Of a stretch of DNA of 64,000 bases, positions 26,314 through 35,333 are shown one piece after another. Both the position numbers and the translations under genes were made by a program. Origin of the DNA: Duganella sp. CF402 (GTDB taxonomy: Bacteria; Pseudomonadota; Gammaproteobacteria; Burkholderiales; Burkholderiaceae_D). Numbering within the stretch: position 1 is the stretch's first letter; each line of letters opens with the position of its first letter. Location of the stretch: assembly GCF_900109645.1 (NCBI RefSeq), contig NZ_FOBG01000001.1:3772520-3836519 (forward strand), given 5' to 3'. The notes below the pieces were generated by a model. That model ran no database searches, was not told the origin of the DNA, and worked only from the letters and a program-made list of their open reading frames with translations.

Positions 26314-27693
26314 ATGGAGGTACATCAAGCGCCTGCACCATTGCGCGGGCATCAAGCGGACAATGCATTACGGGTCTTGGTAATCATGTTCCTGGCAAAT
26401 CTTCTAAATGTATACGACCGTCTTATCCCGGCAGTATTGGGCGAGCGCTTGCGTATCGCGTTCGCATTGACAGACTTTCAATTGGGTTTGATCGGCAGCG
26501 GCTTCACCATCGTCTATGCGCTGTCATCCATTCCGTTGGGACGGCTGGCGGACCTCGGATCTCGCAAGGTCGTAATCGGCGTAGGCCTAGTGGTGTGGAG
26601 CGCATTTACAGCGATGACGGGTTTTGCCAATGGCTTTGTCAGCTTTTTGATACTTCGCATGGGGGTGGGGATAGGCGAGGCGAGTTATGCACCAGCCGCA
26701 CATTCATTGATTAGCGATTTATTTCCCTCAGAGCGACGCTCACGCGCAGTGGGATTTTTCATGTTGGGATTGCCACTGGGCGCAGTAGCGGCATTCATCA
26801 CTGTCGGCCAGATTGCGGTCGCTTTCGATTCCTGGCGAGCGCCGTTCTACTTTGCCACGGTACCAGGTCTAATCCTGGCTATGGCGTTTTTCATGATGCG
26901 TGAACCGGTGCGAGGGGCATCTGACGCCAAGATCACGCAACTGCTGACGCCTGTAGCCAAGCCTATTCGAAAGATTTTACGGGTCCGCACCATGTGGTGG
27001 CTTATCATTGCCGGGCTCGGCGGCACGTTTGCTGCATATGGAGCAAACGGCTTTATGATGCCGCTGTATCAGCGTTATTTTCACCTGGATCTCAAAACGG
27101 CGGGGCTGCTGTCAGGCTTGCTATTAGGCGTATCCGGTGTCATCGGCCTCGCCATCGTTGGCCCACTGGCGGACCGCATGCAGAAGCAATCACCCAATGG
27201 CCGAATGGTGTTGGGAACTGGTGGAATGACGTTGTGTTCTCTGTTCATCTTGGCTGGCCTGATCGCCAAGGATGTCACCGTATTCTCTTGGCTAATGGGA
27301 ATAGGCTTTCTGATCGGGAATGTACAGGCAGTATGCATCTATCCCGCTGTGCAAGAACTGGTGCCGCCCCAACTGCGGGCAACTGCGACAGCGATTTTCA
27401 TGGCATCAATGTACCTCTTGGGCGGCGCGTTCGGAACGGTCGCGGTTGGCGGACTCTCTGATTTTATCGCAGACGCTGCGCGAGCAGCCGATAACGCCGC
27501 TACCCTGACTGAGAATCACCGCGCGCTCGGACTCCATGGGGCAATGTACCTGGTCCCCCTGTCTCTCTTTGTCGGTGCATTCGCGATGTGGCGGGCGAGT
27601 AAAAGCTATCTGGCTGACGTAAGCACGGCAAGTCGCCTGCTAGATGATCCGCCGCTAGACACAGCGGCCATATTAAGCGTGCACGCGAAGTAA
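26314..27693 (+). CDS. major facilitator superfamily transporter
   Basis: About 459 residues with twelve predicted hydrophobic segments. The MFS loop motif 'GRLADLGSRKVVI' lies between segments 2 and 3, and 'NLLNVYDRLIPAVLGERL' in segment 1 is typical of the sphingolipid/aromatic-acid type MFS proteins. The ATG at 26314 is six bases after GGAG; ATG 26302 is possible. It probably moves the released product or the intact substrate across the inner membrane. The M28-type peptidase gene follows by 47 bases and is likely co-transcribed. Confidence 0.88.
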   Translation: MEVHQAPAPLRGHQADNALRVLVIMFLANLLNVYDRLIPAVLGERLRIAFALTDFQLGLIGSGFTIVYALSSIPLGRLADLGSRKVVIGVGLVVWSAFTAMTGFANGFVSFLILRMGVGIGEASYAPAAHSLISDLFPSERRSRAVGFFMLGLPLGAVAAFITVGQIAVAFDSWRAPFYFATVPGLILAMAFFMMREPVRGASDAKITQLLTPVAKPIRKILRVRTMWWLIIAGLGGTFAAYGANGFMMPLYQRYFHLDLKTAGLLSGLLLGVSGVIGLAIVGPLADRMQKQSPNGRMVLGTGGMTLCSLFILAGLIAKDVTVFSWLMGIGFLIGNVQAVCIYPAVQELVPPQLRATATAIFMASMYLLGGAFGTVAVGGLSDFIADAARAADNAATLTENHRALGLHGAMYLVPLSLFVGAFAMWRASKSYLADVSTASRLLDDPPLDTAAILSVHAK

Positions 27694-27740
27694 AGTCTTC
27701 GTATCCATTCTCTGTCGATTCTCTTCAATCGGAGCAATTC

Positions 27741-29249
27741 ATGCACCCAAGGGACCATTTGAATGCCCCCGGCGAGCAGGTCGCCGAGACTTGGTGGCCG
27801 CGCGACTTGTTGCCGGCAGCGGCTGCGGAAACTGTCGACGCCCAGCAGTTCCTGCCGCTTTCACAATTGATGTCCTGGCAAGAGGATCTTGACCGGCGAG
27901 GATTGCGAGCTACCGGCAGCGCAGCGCACGAGGCCTATGTGTCAGAACTATGTCAGCGCCTGCAAGCCGCAGGCGTTGGACAGTTGTATGTAGAGGAAGT
28001 GAACTTTAAGCGTTGGCATACCGAACAATGGGGGCTGACGGTGAACACCGGGCCTGACGCAGGGCCACTGGTTGCGGCAGCCTACGTTCCATATTCGGGA
28101 CAGACTTCTCAGCGAGGTTTGTCTGCGCCAGCTGTCTACATGGCCGCGGGGGCTGTGCCAAATGCGGCTTGCCAAGGCAAGATCGTGGTGGTCGATATCG
28201 AGTCCGTCGCCGTTGCAGGGACCATGATGATGGCTAACGCAGTTTCCATCCATGACCCTCATGGTGAGATGCGTCATGACCGATCCTATCTACGCCCCTA
28301 TATCTATATGGCTGTGGTCCATCGCCTGATGGCTGCCCTAGAGGCAGTGGGTGCCGTTGGCTTCGTAGCCATCACAGACGCTCCGCATTCGTATATTCCT
28401 TATGATCGCGAATTGCATTCAGTTCCGGGGCTGTTTGTAGAACAGTCCGCCGGGGCGGTTCTGCGACGTGCTGCGCGCGAGGCTCGCTGGTTGACGATTA
28501 CGCTGCCGGCACAGGTGGCTTCCATCAACACTCGCAACCTGATTGGGATTATTCCTGGTGCCAGCGCAGAGCTCGTCGTAATAAATAGCCACACCGATGG
28601 CACCAACGGCATCGAAGACAACGGCCCTAATGCGATAGTGGACATAGCTCAATACTTGGCCCGGTTACCTAGCGGAGCTTTACCTCGCAGTGTCATGATC
28701 ATGCTATCGACCGGGCATTTTGCGGGTGGCGTAGGTGTGGAACAGTTCATACAGCGTCACAGTAGCGACGGCATTCTTGAGCGAATCGCGGCGGTTTTGT
28801 CGATTGAGCATCTGGGGGCGACGGAATGGCTACCCGATGCCCAAGGTCAGCTCTCACCGAGCGGACTGGGCGAGCCTGCTGCGCTTTATTTGCCAGATAT
28901 TCCTGCCCTCATCCGTTGTGCGCAGAAGCTGCAACCACGAATCGAGAACGCGCCTAGCATGGTCCTATTGCCGACCAATCCTCTTGGTCGTGGCACAGCC
29001 AATGACGCGATCTGGCCTGGCGAAGGCCAGTATTTTTGGGGACAGGCGCGACTTCCCACCATCAACTACATCACCGGCCCGCACTATCTGCTGGACTGGG
29101 GGCAAAGCATCACGACAGCAGACAAAATCGACATCGAACGGATGCGCAGTGAGACGGTAGGCTTTACACAGTTGTTGCTGGACCTTGCGCGTACTCCTTA
29201 TGACCAATTACGCACCGCCGCTTGCGGCATTCCTGGGCAAATAATATGA
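27741..29249 (+). CDS. M28-family zinc peptidase-like protein
   Basis: 502 residues. A protease-associated-like insert (about 100-250) is followed by an M28 metal-site region with 'VINSHTDGTNGIEDNGPNA', holding the His, Asp and bridging Asp, and later 'SIEHLGA' with an acidic ligand. M28 enzymes are aminopeptidases or deacylases acting on peptide or amide bonds. No signal peptide is seen. Downstream of MFS and inside the rhamnosidase/lipase regulon, it hints that the natural substrate contains an amide or peptide bond, as in a rhamnosylated lipopeptide (inference). Confidence 0.8.
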   Translation: MHPRDHLNAPGEQVAETWWPRDLLPAAAAETVDAQQFLPLSQLMSWQEDLDRRGLRATGSAAHEAYVSELCQRLQAAGVGQLYVEEVNFKRWHTEQWGLTVNTGPDAGPLVAAAYVPYSGQTSQRGLSAPAVYMAAGAVPNAACQGKIVVVDIESVAVAGTMMMANAVSIHDPHGEMRHDRSYLRPYIYMAVVHRLMAALEAVGAVGFVAITDAPHSYIPYDRELHSVPGLFVEQSAGAVLRRAAREARWLTITLPAQVASINTRNLIGIIPGASAELVVINSHTDGTNGIEDNGPNAIVDIAQYLARLPSGALPRSVMIMLSTGHFAGGVGVEQFIQRHSSDGILERIAAVLSIEHLGATEWLPDAQGQLSPSGLGEPAALYLPDIPALIRCAQKLQPRIENAPSMVLLPTNPLGRGTANDAIWPGEGQYFWGQARLPTINYITGPHYLLDWGQSITTADKIDIERMRSETVGFTQLLLDLARTPYDQLRTAACGIPGQII

Positions 29250-29267
29250 ACATCACTCAATCGAAAC

Positions 29268-30044
29268 CTACCGATTCCAATACGCTGCCCTGGATAGCGG
29301 CTTATCCGGCTGGCGTGCCGGAGAGCGTCGACACCAGCGTCTAAACAAGCCGTCTAAAGCGTCAACGCATAGAATGAAGCTCCTGAAGTGGGTTTGCGAC
29401 ATCCCGCGCACAACCCAGTCCTTTTCCAGATCGTGATCGCGCATGAACTGCTGCGCATGCACTTTCGAATAAAACAGCACAGACAGGAGCAGTCCCCTCT
29501 GGTATGTACCGTAGGGTGCATTTGTTGCGGACTCAAATAAGGTCCAGAACGGAGCACCGACGCTTTTCTCGTCAGGCATCGTCGCCTGTTCTAACAATAT
29601 GCCGAGGAGTTGAGAAATTGTCGGCAGGTCGTCCAACTTTAGCAGCAAGATGCCGTTTTCATCGGCGAATTCCTGAGCGCCGCGCTGATAGCCTGCGGCG
29701 GAGATCATCACCGCCGTCATGCCCGGAAATTGGTCGACTACACTCTTGAACGAACCGACCTTGGCTCGCTCGACAGGGCGCTTGGTATTCTTGCATTCAA
29801 AAGCTACGCGGTGTCGGATTCCGGCTTTTTCAAATTCGTAGTAGACATCTATTTCATACATCGCACCTGTTTTCCCGCGCAACTGCACGTTGCGGCCAAC
29901 GACTACATTCTCGCCGTCAACGCTTAACATGAACTCGTAGACCTTCTTTACGTGATCTTCGAATTCACTCCAAGTCATCTTAGGGGAATGGATTTTTTGG
30001 CCCTTCAGTATTTCAATCAGTGCAGCCATTGAGGGTTTTCGCAT
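29268..30044 (-). CDS. Mrr-like restriction endonuclease domain protein
   Basis: 258 residues. The N-terminal part has the PD-(D/E)XK nuclease pattern 'YEIDVYYEFE ... VAFECKN', with Asp and the Glu-Cys-Lys triad, followed by 'VDQFPGMTAVMISAAGYQRG', the Mrr/RecB-like continuation. Such proteins cut methylated or foreign DNA or act in phage defence. The last ~40 residues are Arg/Ser-rich and unlike the rest, so the 3' end may be frameshifted or truncated near 29340. It faces a TumE-like toxin gene and ends 18 bases after the convergent peptidase gene. No methyltransferase partner is nearby. Confidence 0.7.
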   Translation of the reverse strand: MRKPSMAALIEILKGQKIHSPKMTWSEFEDHVKKVYEFMLSVDGENVVVGRNVQLRGKTGAMYEIDVYYEFEKAGIRHRVAFECKNTKRPVERAKVGSFKSVVDQFPGMTAVMISAAGYQRGAQEFADENGILLLKLDDLPTISQLLGILLEQATMPDEKSVGAPFWTLFESATNAPYGTYQRGLLLSVLFYSKVHAQQFMRDHDLEKDWVVRGMSQTHFRSFILCVDALDGLFRRWCRRSPARQPDKPLSRAAYWNR

Positions 30045-30228
30045 ACTCCGCTTTCTGCGCTCCAGGAGCATTACTAAGAAATCACAGATTATGCGCCTTC
30101 CCCACGCAGAAAGATTGCTCTATAACAAAACCTTCAACAGGACATCACGGCACGATGAAGCTCAGATTAACTCCTGTGCTTGACTGCAGCATGGAAGCTG
30201 CAGATCATACCTGTACCGCTGGTGAATT

Positions 30229-30585
30229 ATGGCTTCATCGCGCACAAGCAAAGAAAAAATTTCAGTCAAAAATACTGGTATCAGCCGGCACGCTCCTGCA
30301 GACACCAGGATTCCTGCCCGCTTGGGCGGCGGTGTTTTAAAGGAGTTGGTGGAACAAGAAATGCCGTCCGGGGAGCTTCGCCACTATTCCTTGGCCTACA
30401 TTAATCCCTTGATTTTTGCCGGCGATAACGGCCGAGTGCTTGGATATGACAATGCACACGGCTTCCCTCATCGCCACTTCATGGGAACGATCACTCCGGA
30501 GCCGAGTTTGCCTTGGGATGAGATTCGGGAAAAGTTTGAACGAGAGTGGCGCGAAATTGCTCTTAAGTTTGTGAAAGGGGAATAG
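30229..30585 (+). CDS. TumE-like (DUF6516) putative toxin
   Basis: 118 codons. The conserved part begins near 'MPSGELRHYSLAYIN' and continues through 'NGRVLGYDNAHGFPHRH' to 'FEREWREI', the pattern of proteins annotated as TumE-family toxins. The first ~40 codons look unrelated and the true start could be inside the frame; AAAGGAG at 30340-30346 lies close to internal codons. It ends two bases before the partner gene, so the two are co-translated. Toxicity is inferred from family and arrangement. Confidence 0.6.
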   Translation: MASSRTSKEKISVKNTGISRHAPADTRIPARLGGGVLKELVEQEMPSGELRHYSLAYINPLIFAGDNGRVLGYDNAHGFPHRHFMGTITPEPSLPWDEIREKFEREWREIALKFVKGE

Positions 30586-30587
30586 AG

Positions 30588-30980
30588 ATGGCACGCACCA
30601 AAAAGGCGCTAGTGACGCTGGATGACTTTCGGATCTTTGATGCACGTGCTGCCAGGGGACGGGAGGTCGCGCGCGCCATCGACAAGAAGACACCGATCCC
30701 TTACTCCGTAGCGATACACACTCACCCATTTGAAACCTTCATGGCTGTCTTGACGCCAAAGCGTTTTGAACTCTTAAGACTCGCAAGATCCGGCAAGCGC
30801 TCTATTTCAGAGCTGGCCGCCGCCGCGCGCCGCGATCCCAGCGCGGTTTCCAAAGACATCGCAAAACTCGCCGAGCTGGGGTTGGTGGGTGTGGTCATAG
30901 AAAACAACGCGGGGCACGGGGTAAAAAAAATTGTCCGCCCGGTTGCGGAGAACATCGAAATCAGCGCTGCCATACTCTGA
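30588..30980 (+). CDS. HTH antitoxin / regulator paired with TumE-like protein
   Basis: 130 residues. A C-terminal winged helix-turn-helix ('RSISELAAAARRDPSAVSKD', about 70-90) of MarR-like type follows a short N-terminal region likely to contact the partner. Similar HVO_A0114-type DNA-binding proteins are often encoded directly after DUF6516 proteins. GAAAGGGGA lies upstream of the ATG at 30588. It is expected to neutralise the upstream product and to repress the operon. This is the last gene before the composition changes. Confidence 0.65.
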   Translation: MARTKKALVTLDDFRIFDARAARGREVARAIDKKTPIPYSVAIHTHPFETFMAVLTPKRFELLRLARSGKRSISELAAAARRDPSAVSKDIAKLAELGLVGVVIENNAGHGVKKIVRPVAENIEISAAIL

Positions 30981-31031
30981 ACTCCCCGATTGGGAGATGG
31001 ACTGGGGTGACAATCCCACTAGAATGGCGGG

Positions 31032-32114
31032 ATGATGAAAACGAAAACCTCCCACATGATTGCCGCCGCCAGCGTGCTGTTTGCCGTGGTGCTCGCCGGC
31101 ACGCCGGCTCCTGCCTTCGCAGCGGAGGCCCCGCCCTACCGCAGCCCCCTGCCGGTGGAAGGCCGCCTCGCCGGCTTCGACGGCGCCACCACCTGGCTCA
31201 ACTCCGCGCCGCTGACGCCGATGCAGCTGCGCGGCAAGGTGGTGCTGGTCGATTTCTGGACCTACTCCTGCATCAACTGCATCCGCACCGTGCCCTACAT
31301 CCGCGCCTGGGCCGCCAAGTACCGCGAGCGCGGCCTGGTGGTGGTCGGCGTGCACACGCCGGAATTCAAGTTCGAGGAAGACCTGGTCAACATCAACACC
31401 GCCGTCGGCCGCTTCAAGATGGACTATCCGATCGCCGTCGACAGCAAGCAGCAGATCTGGCGGGCCTGGGGCAACCAGTACTGGCCGGCGCTGTATCTGT
31501 CCGACGCCACCGGCAAGCTGCGTCATCATCAGTTCGGCGAAGGCGGCTACGACAAGATGGAGCGCGCCATCCAGTCGTTGCTGGCCGAGGCCGGCCCCGG
31601 CCCGGTCGATACCACGCTGGTCAACCCCAGCGCCAACGACGAGCAAATGCAGCCCGACCTGGCCAGCCTTGAATCCGGCGAGGCCTACGTCGGCTACCAG
31701 AAGGCAGAGAATTACCGCGCCACGCCCAAGCTGCGCGAGGACCGCGCGCAGATGTACACCGTGGACCGGCTCGATCTGAATCAATGGGGCTTGTCGGGCC
31801 AGTGGGTGGTCGGCGCTGAAAGCGCGGTATCCGCCGATGCCGGCGCCGGCATCGCCTACCAGTTCAAGGCGCGCGACTTGCACCTCGTCGCAGGACCGGG
31901 CGCCGCCGGCCACAAGGTCAGGATCAAGGTCACGCTCGACGGCCGCGCGCCCGGCGCCGACCACGGCGCCGATATCGATGCCGACGGCAATGGCGTGATC
32001 GACGCCACCCGCCTGTATCAGCTGGTGCGCCAGAACGGCAGCGTCAAACAGCGCCGCTTCGACATCCGCTTCCTCGACAAAGGCGCGGAAGCGTTCGCGT
32101 TCACCTTCGGCTAA
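31032..32114 (+). CDS. secreted thioredoxin-like protein, DipZ C-terminal type
   Basis: 360 residues with a signal peptide (cleavage near 'PAPAFAAEA'). A TlpA/AhpC-like redoxin domain has 'YSCINCIRTVPY' as the CxxC active site and a C-terminal beta-sandwich domain (about 200-360), the same order as the periplasmic part of DipZ / CcdA-fusion proteins. It should act as a periplasmic thiol-disulfide oxidoreductase. No membrane CcdA domain is present. GC content and codon use are clearly higher than in the genes to the left. Confidence 0.85.
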   Translation: MMKTKTSHMIAAASVLFAVVLAGTPAPAFAAEAPPYRSPLPVEGRLAGFDGATTWLNSAPLTPMQLRGKVVLVDFWTYSCINCIRTVPYIRAWAAKYRERGLVVVGVHTPEFKFEEDLVNINTAVGRFKMDYPIAVDSKQQIWRAWGNQYWPALYLSDATGKLRHHQFGEGGYDKMERAIQSLLAEAGPGPVDTTLVNPSANDEQMQPDLASLESGEAYVGYQKAENYRATPKLREDRAQMYTVDRLDLNQWGLSGQWVVGAESAVSADAGAGIAYQFKARDLHLVAGPGAAGHKVRIKVTLDGRAPGADHGADIDADGNGVIDATRLYQLVRQNGSVKQRRFDIRFLDKGAEAFAFTFG

Positions 32115-32602
32115 GCCAGCGTCTTCTGCCAGTAGGCCACGTCAATCCAGCGGCCGAACTTGAAGCCCACTTCGCGGAAGTGGGCGACTTTTTCGTAGCC
32201 CATTTTCTCGTGCAGGGCGACGCTGGCCTCGTTTGGCAACGCAATGCCGCCGATAACCAGATGGCAGCCTCGCTCGGCCAACTGCGTCAGCAGCGCCGTG
32301 TACAAGGCCGAACCCACACCCTGCCGCGCCGCTTCCGGCGCCAGATAGACCGAACTCTCGACCGAGAAGCGGTACGCATGCCGCACACGCCACTTGGTGG
32401 CGTAGGCATAGCCCAGCACCTTGCCGTCCCGCTCTGCCACCAGCCAAGGCAGGCCGCCGTCCTGCACATCGGCGATGCGCTGCGCCATTGCGCCATCGGT
32501 GACCGGCTCTTCTTCGAAGCTGATGGCGGTGTTGAGGATGTAGGGGTTGTAGATGGCGGCAATCGCCTTGGCGTCGTCGGCGTGGGCGAAACGTATGTGC
32601 AT
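32111..32602 (-). CDS. GNAT-family N-acetyltransferase (PAT/Bar-like)
   Basis: 163 residues. The acetyl-CoA binding motif 'EAARQGVGSALYTAL' and an overall pattern close to phosphinothricin/methionine-sulfone N-acetyltransferases ('RFAHADDAKAIAAIYNPYI', 'HEKMGYEKVAHFREVGFKF') are visible. It probably acetylates the amino group of a small molecule in the cytoplasm. The start at 32602 follows GGAGG; the frame extends upstream without homology. The stop overlaps that of the convergent redoxin gene by four bases. Confidence 0.88.
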   Translation of the reverse strand: MHIRFAHADDAKAIAAIYNPYILNTAISFEEEPVTDGAMAQRIADVQDGGLPWLVAERDGKVLGYAYATKWRVRHAYRFSVESSVYLAPEAARQGVGSALYTALLTQLAERGCHLVIGGIALPNEASVALHEKMGYEKVAHFREVGFKFGRWIDVAYWQKTLA

Positions 32603-32745
32603 GAGTCCTCCAGTGATGCAGCACATGATAATCGCGATGCGTTGCGCGCGCTTTACTAAATATGGCCCAGCAAGCAAAGTTTGGTTGAAAAATCGCCAGC
32701 CAGGTTGTACATTTTCCGGCACTAAAAACCAAAATTGGAGACACT

Positions 32746-33231
32746 ATGCCTACTCGTCGTGGATTTATCGCGGCGGTGGCGGGACTGGCGCTGGCCAGGC
32801 CGTCGCTCGCCCAGACGCAACCTCTGGTGGTGTATGACGATGAACTGAAAAATGGCTGGCAAAGCTGGAGCTGGGCCAAGGTCGACCTGGCCGTGCCGGC
32901 CGGCGGCTCCAAGCCGATCAAAGTACAGGGCGAGCCGTGGAGCGCGCTGGCGCTGCATCACGACGCCTTCTCCACCGCCGGCTACACCAAGCTGACCTTC
33001 ACCATCAACGGCGGCGCCCAGGGCGGCCAGACGCTGATGGTGAAAGCCATGATCGACGGCAAACCGGTCGACACCAGCTACGTCATCCAGCCCAAGGCCA
33101 AGACCTGGGCCCAGGTCGAAGTCCCGCTCAAGGACATCGCCGCCGACGGCAAGACCATCGACGGCATCGCCTGGCAGGGGCAGGCCAACGCCTACAGCCC
33201 GTACTACATCACCCGCATCCAGTTCGAGTGA
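32746..33231 (+). CDS. secreted single-domain carbohydrate-binding-like protein
   Basis: 161 residues. A twin-arginine-like leader ('MPTRRGFIAAVAGLALA') is followed by one beta-sandwich of about 135 residues ('YDDELKNGWQSWSW', 'WSALALHH', 'GGQTLMVKAMIDG'). This pattern occurs as a C- or N-terminal module of secreted glycoside hydrolases, where it resembles carbohydrate-binding modules. Here it stands alone with no catalytic domain. GGAG precedes the ATG. The GH97 gene follows by 113 bases, so a role in substrate capture is plausible. Confidence 0.6.
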   Translation: MPTRRGFIAAVAGLALARPSLAQTQPLVVYDDELKNGWQSWSWAKVDLAVPAGGSKPIKVQGEPWSALALHHDAFSTAGYTKLTFTINGGAQGGQTLMVKAMIDGKPVDTSYVIQPKAKTWAQVEVPLKDIAADGKTIDGIAWQGQANAYSPYYITRIQFE

Positions 33232-33344
33232 GACGGCTGTTGCGCCACGCGTGAATAAACATACGCGCGCTTGGTCAATTTCATAATTGCGGCGTCGCGG
33301 TGCTGATTGCACAATTGGGAACAACTAAAATTCCCGGAGACTTT

Positions 33345-35333
33345 ATGGTAGATCACACCCGCGCCGCAAGCCTGCTGGCGTTCAGCATCCTGGCTGCGTC
33401 AGCCCACGCAGAAACCATTACCGTCAAATCGCCGGATGGCCGCAACGTCGTTGCCATCGATAGCGCCAAGCTCACTTATGCGGTGAGCCGCGACGGCAAG
33501 CGCATCATCGAGGCCTCACCGCTCGGCCTCAATCTCGACATCGGCTCCCTCGGCGCCGGCGCAAAGCTGAACGGCAGCACGCAGCGCAGCGTCAGGGAGA
33601 CGTACGACATCGTGGTCGGCAAGGCGCGCAGCGCGGCCGATCATTTCAACGAATCGACACTGTCCTTCGCCGCCAACGGCAAGGCGCCGCAATTCCAGCT
33701 GCTGGTGCGCGCCTACGACAACGGCGTGGCCCTGCGCTACGCAGTGCCGGAGCAGCAAGGCCTGTCCGCGTTCAAGGTGATGAACGAGGCCACGCAATTC
33801 AACTTCGCCAAGGACTACGACTGCTGGGGCGCCAACATGGGCCGCTTCGACACCAGCTTCGAGGCCGAATACGACAAGATCAAAGCCTCCGGCATCCGCA
33901 ACTTCCACAACGTCATCGCGCCGCTGGTGTGCAAGACCGGCGCGGGCACGACCACCTTCGCCATCGCCGAATCGGATGTGAAGGACTATCCGGGCTTCTA
34001 CCTGTCCGGCCGTGGCGACGCGGGCCTGGGCGTGATGGTCACGCTGCCACCGCGCTTCGACAACAACCGCGATTACCGCTTCCGCAAAACCGTTTCCGCC
34101 AATGTGCAGCTGAAGGGCCAGGGCTTCCAGACCCCGTGGCGCGTGGTGATGCTGGGCGATGCTCCCGGCGACCTCACCGCCTCGTCGCTGATCCCGACCT
34201 TGGCCGCGCCGTCGCAAATCAAGGACACCAGCTGGATCAAGCCGTCCAAGACCTCGTGGGACTGGTGGAACGACTGGGCCGTCAACGTGCCGAATGCCGG
34301 TGTGAACACCGCCACCTACAAAGCCTTCGTCGACTTCTCGAAAGAGATGAAGCTGGACGATATCCTGATCGACGAAGGCTGGTCGGTGGGCAGCGACGTC
34401 GAGCCGAACCCGCAAGCCGATGTCACCCGCGCCAAGCCGGAGCTGGACATGCCGGCCCTGCTGCAATACGCGAAGTCTAAAAACGTCGGCGTGTGGCTGT
34501 GGGTGCAGTGGCAGCAGCTGGACAACCAGATGGACGCCGCCTTCGCGCAATACGCCGCATGGGGCATCAAGGGCGTGAAGGTGGACTTCATGAACCGCAA
34601 CGACCAGGAGATGGTCGACTGGTATCACAAGGTGCTGAGCAAGGCCGCCGAGCATAAGCTGATGGTGGACCTGCACGGCGCCTATCCGCCGAATGGCCTG
34701 AACCGCACCTGGCCGAACTACATCACGCAGGAGGGTGTGCTCGGTGCAGAGAACAACAAGTGGAGCGCGCGCATCACGGCTTCGCACAACGTCACGCTGC
34801 CGTTCACGCGCATGGTCCTCGGCCCGATGGACTACACGCCGGGCGGCTTCCACAACGCCACGCCGGCCACCTTCGCGCATCGCAACCACGAGCCGCAGGT
34901 GATGACCACGCGCGGCCAGGCCGTCGCCATGTACGTGGTGTACGACAGCCCGTTCCAGATGGTGTCCGACAGCCCGGCCGCCTACAAGAACGCCGACGGT
35001 TCATGGGCCGATGGCGCGGAGTTCATCCAGACCGTGCCGACGTCGTGGGACGAAACGCGCATCCTGTCCGGCGACATCGGCCAGTACATCGTCTCGGCGC
35101 GCCGCAAGGGCGACACGTGGTACATCGGCGCGATGACCAATGAAGCCGGCCGCACGCTGAAGGTTCCGCTGTCCTTCCTCGGCAAGGGCGCATACAACGC
35201 GCAGCTGCTGCAGGACGGCGCCGACGCCAATCACCTGAAAGCCAGCACCAGCAAGGTCAACGCCGGCCAGAGCATCACCCTCAAGCTGGCGCCGTCCGGC
35301 GGCGCGGTGGCGGTGATCAGCGCGGCCCCTTGA
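33345..35333 (+). CDS. GH97 alpha-glycosidase, retaining type
   Basis: 662 residues with a signal peptide ending near 'AASAHAE'. The GH97 N-terminal beta-sandwich, the TIM barrel ('WDWWNDWAVNVP', 'DILIDEGWSV') and a C-terminal beta domain are all present. 'GVKVDFMNR' carries an Asp where the retaining GH97 branch has its nucleophile, and 'ITQEGVLGAEN' supplies the acid/base Glu. This suggests the alpha-galactosidase-like rather than the inverting SusB-like branch (inference from motif). It ends 17 bases inside the convergent DUF2145 gene. Confidence 0.88.
   Translation: MVDHTRAASLLAFSILAASAHAETITVKSPDGRNVVAIDSAKLTYAVSRDGKRIIEASPLGLNLDIGSLGAGAKLNGSTQRSVRETYDIVVGKARSAADHFNESTLSFAANGKAPQFQLLVRAYDNGVALRYAVPEQQGLSAFKVMNEATQFNFAKDYDCWGANMGRFDTSFEAEYDKIKASGIRNFHNVIAPLVCKTGAGTTTFAIAESDVKDYPGFYLSGRGDAGLGVMVTLPPRFDNNRDYRFRKTVSANVQLKGQGFQTPWRVVMLGDAPGDLTASSLIPTLAAPSQIKDTSWIKPSKTSWDWWNDWAVNVPNAGVNTATYKAFVDFSKEMKLDDILIDEGWSVGSDVEPNPQADVTRAKPELDMPALLQYAKSKNVGVWLWVQWQQLDNQMDAAFAQYAAWGIKGVKVDFMNRNDQEMVDWYHKVLSKAAEHKLMVDLHGAYPPNGLNRTWPNYITQEGVLGAENNKWSARITASHNVTLPFTRMVLGPMDYTPGGFHNATPATFAHRNHEPQVMTTRGQAVAMYVVYDSPFQMVSDSPAAYKNADGSWADGAEFIQTVPTSWDETRILSGDIGQYIVSARRKGDTWYIGAMTNEAGRTLKVPLSFLGKGAYNAQLLQDGADANHLKASTSKVNAGQSITLKLAPSGGAVAVISAAP

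Noticed and set aside
30020..30340. Short frames upstream of the TumE-like gene
   Set aside because: No conserved pattern; likely promoter region or remnants of a lost gene.
33516..34889. 457-codon frame antisense to GH97
   Set aside because: Typical long shadow frame in high-GC coding DNA, His/Arg/Val-rich with no domain; the sense strand has a full GH97 enzyme.
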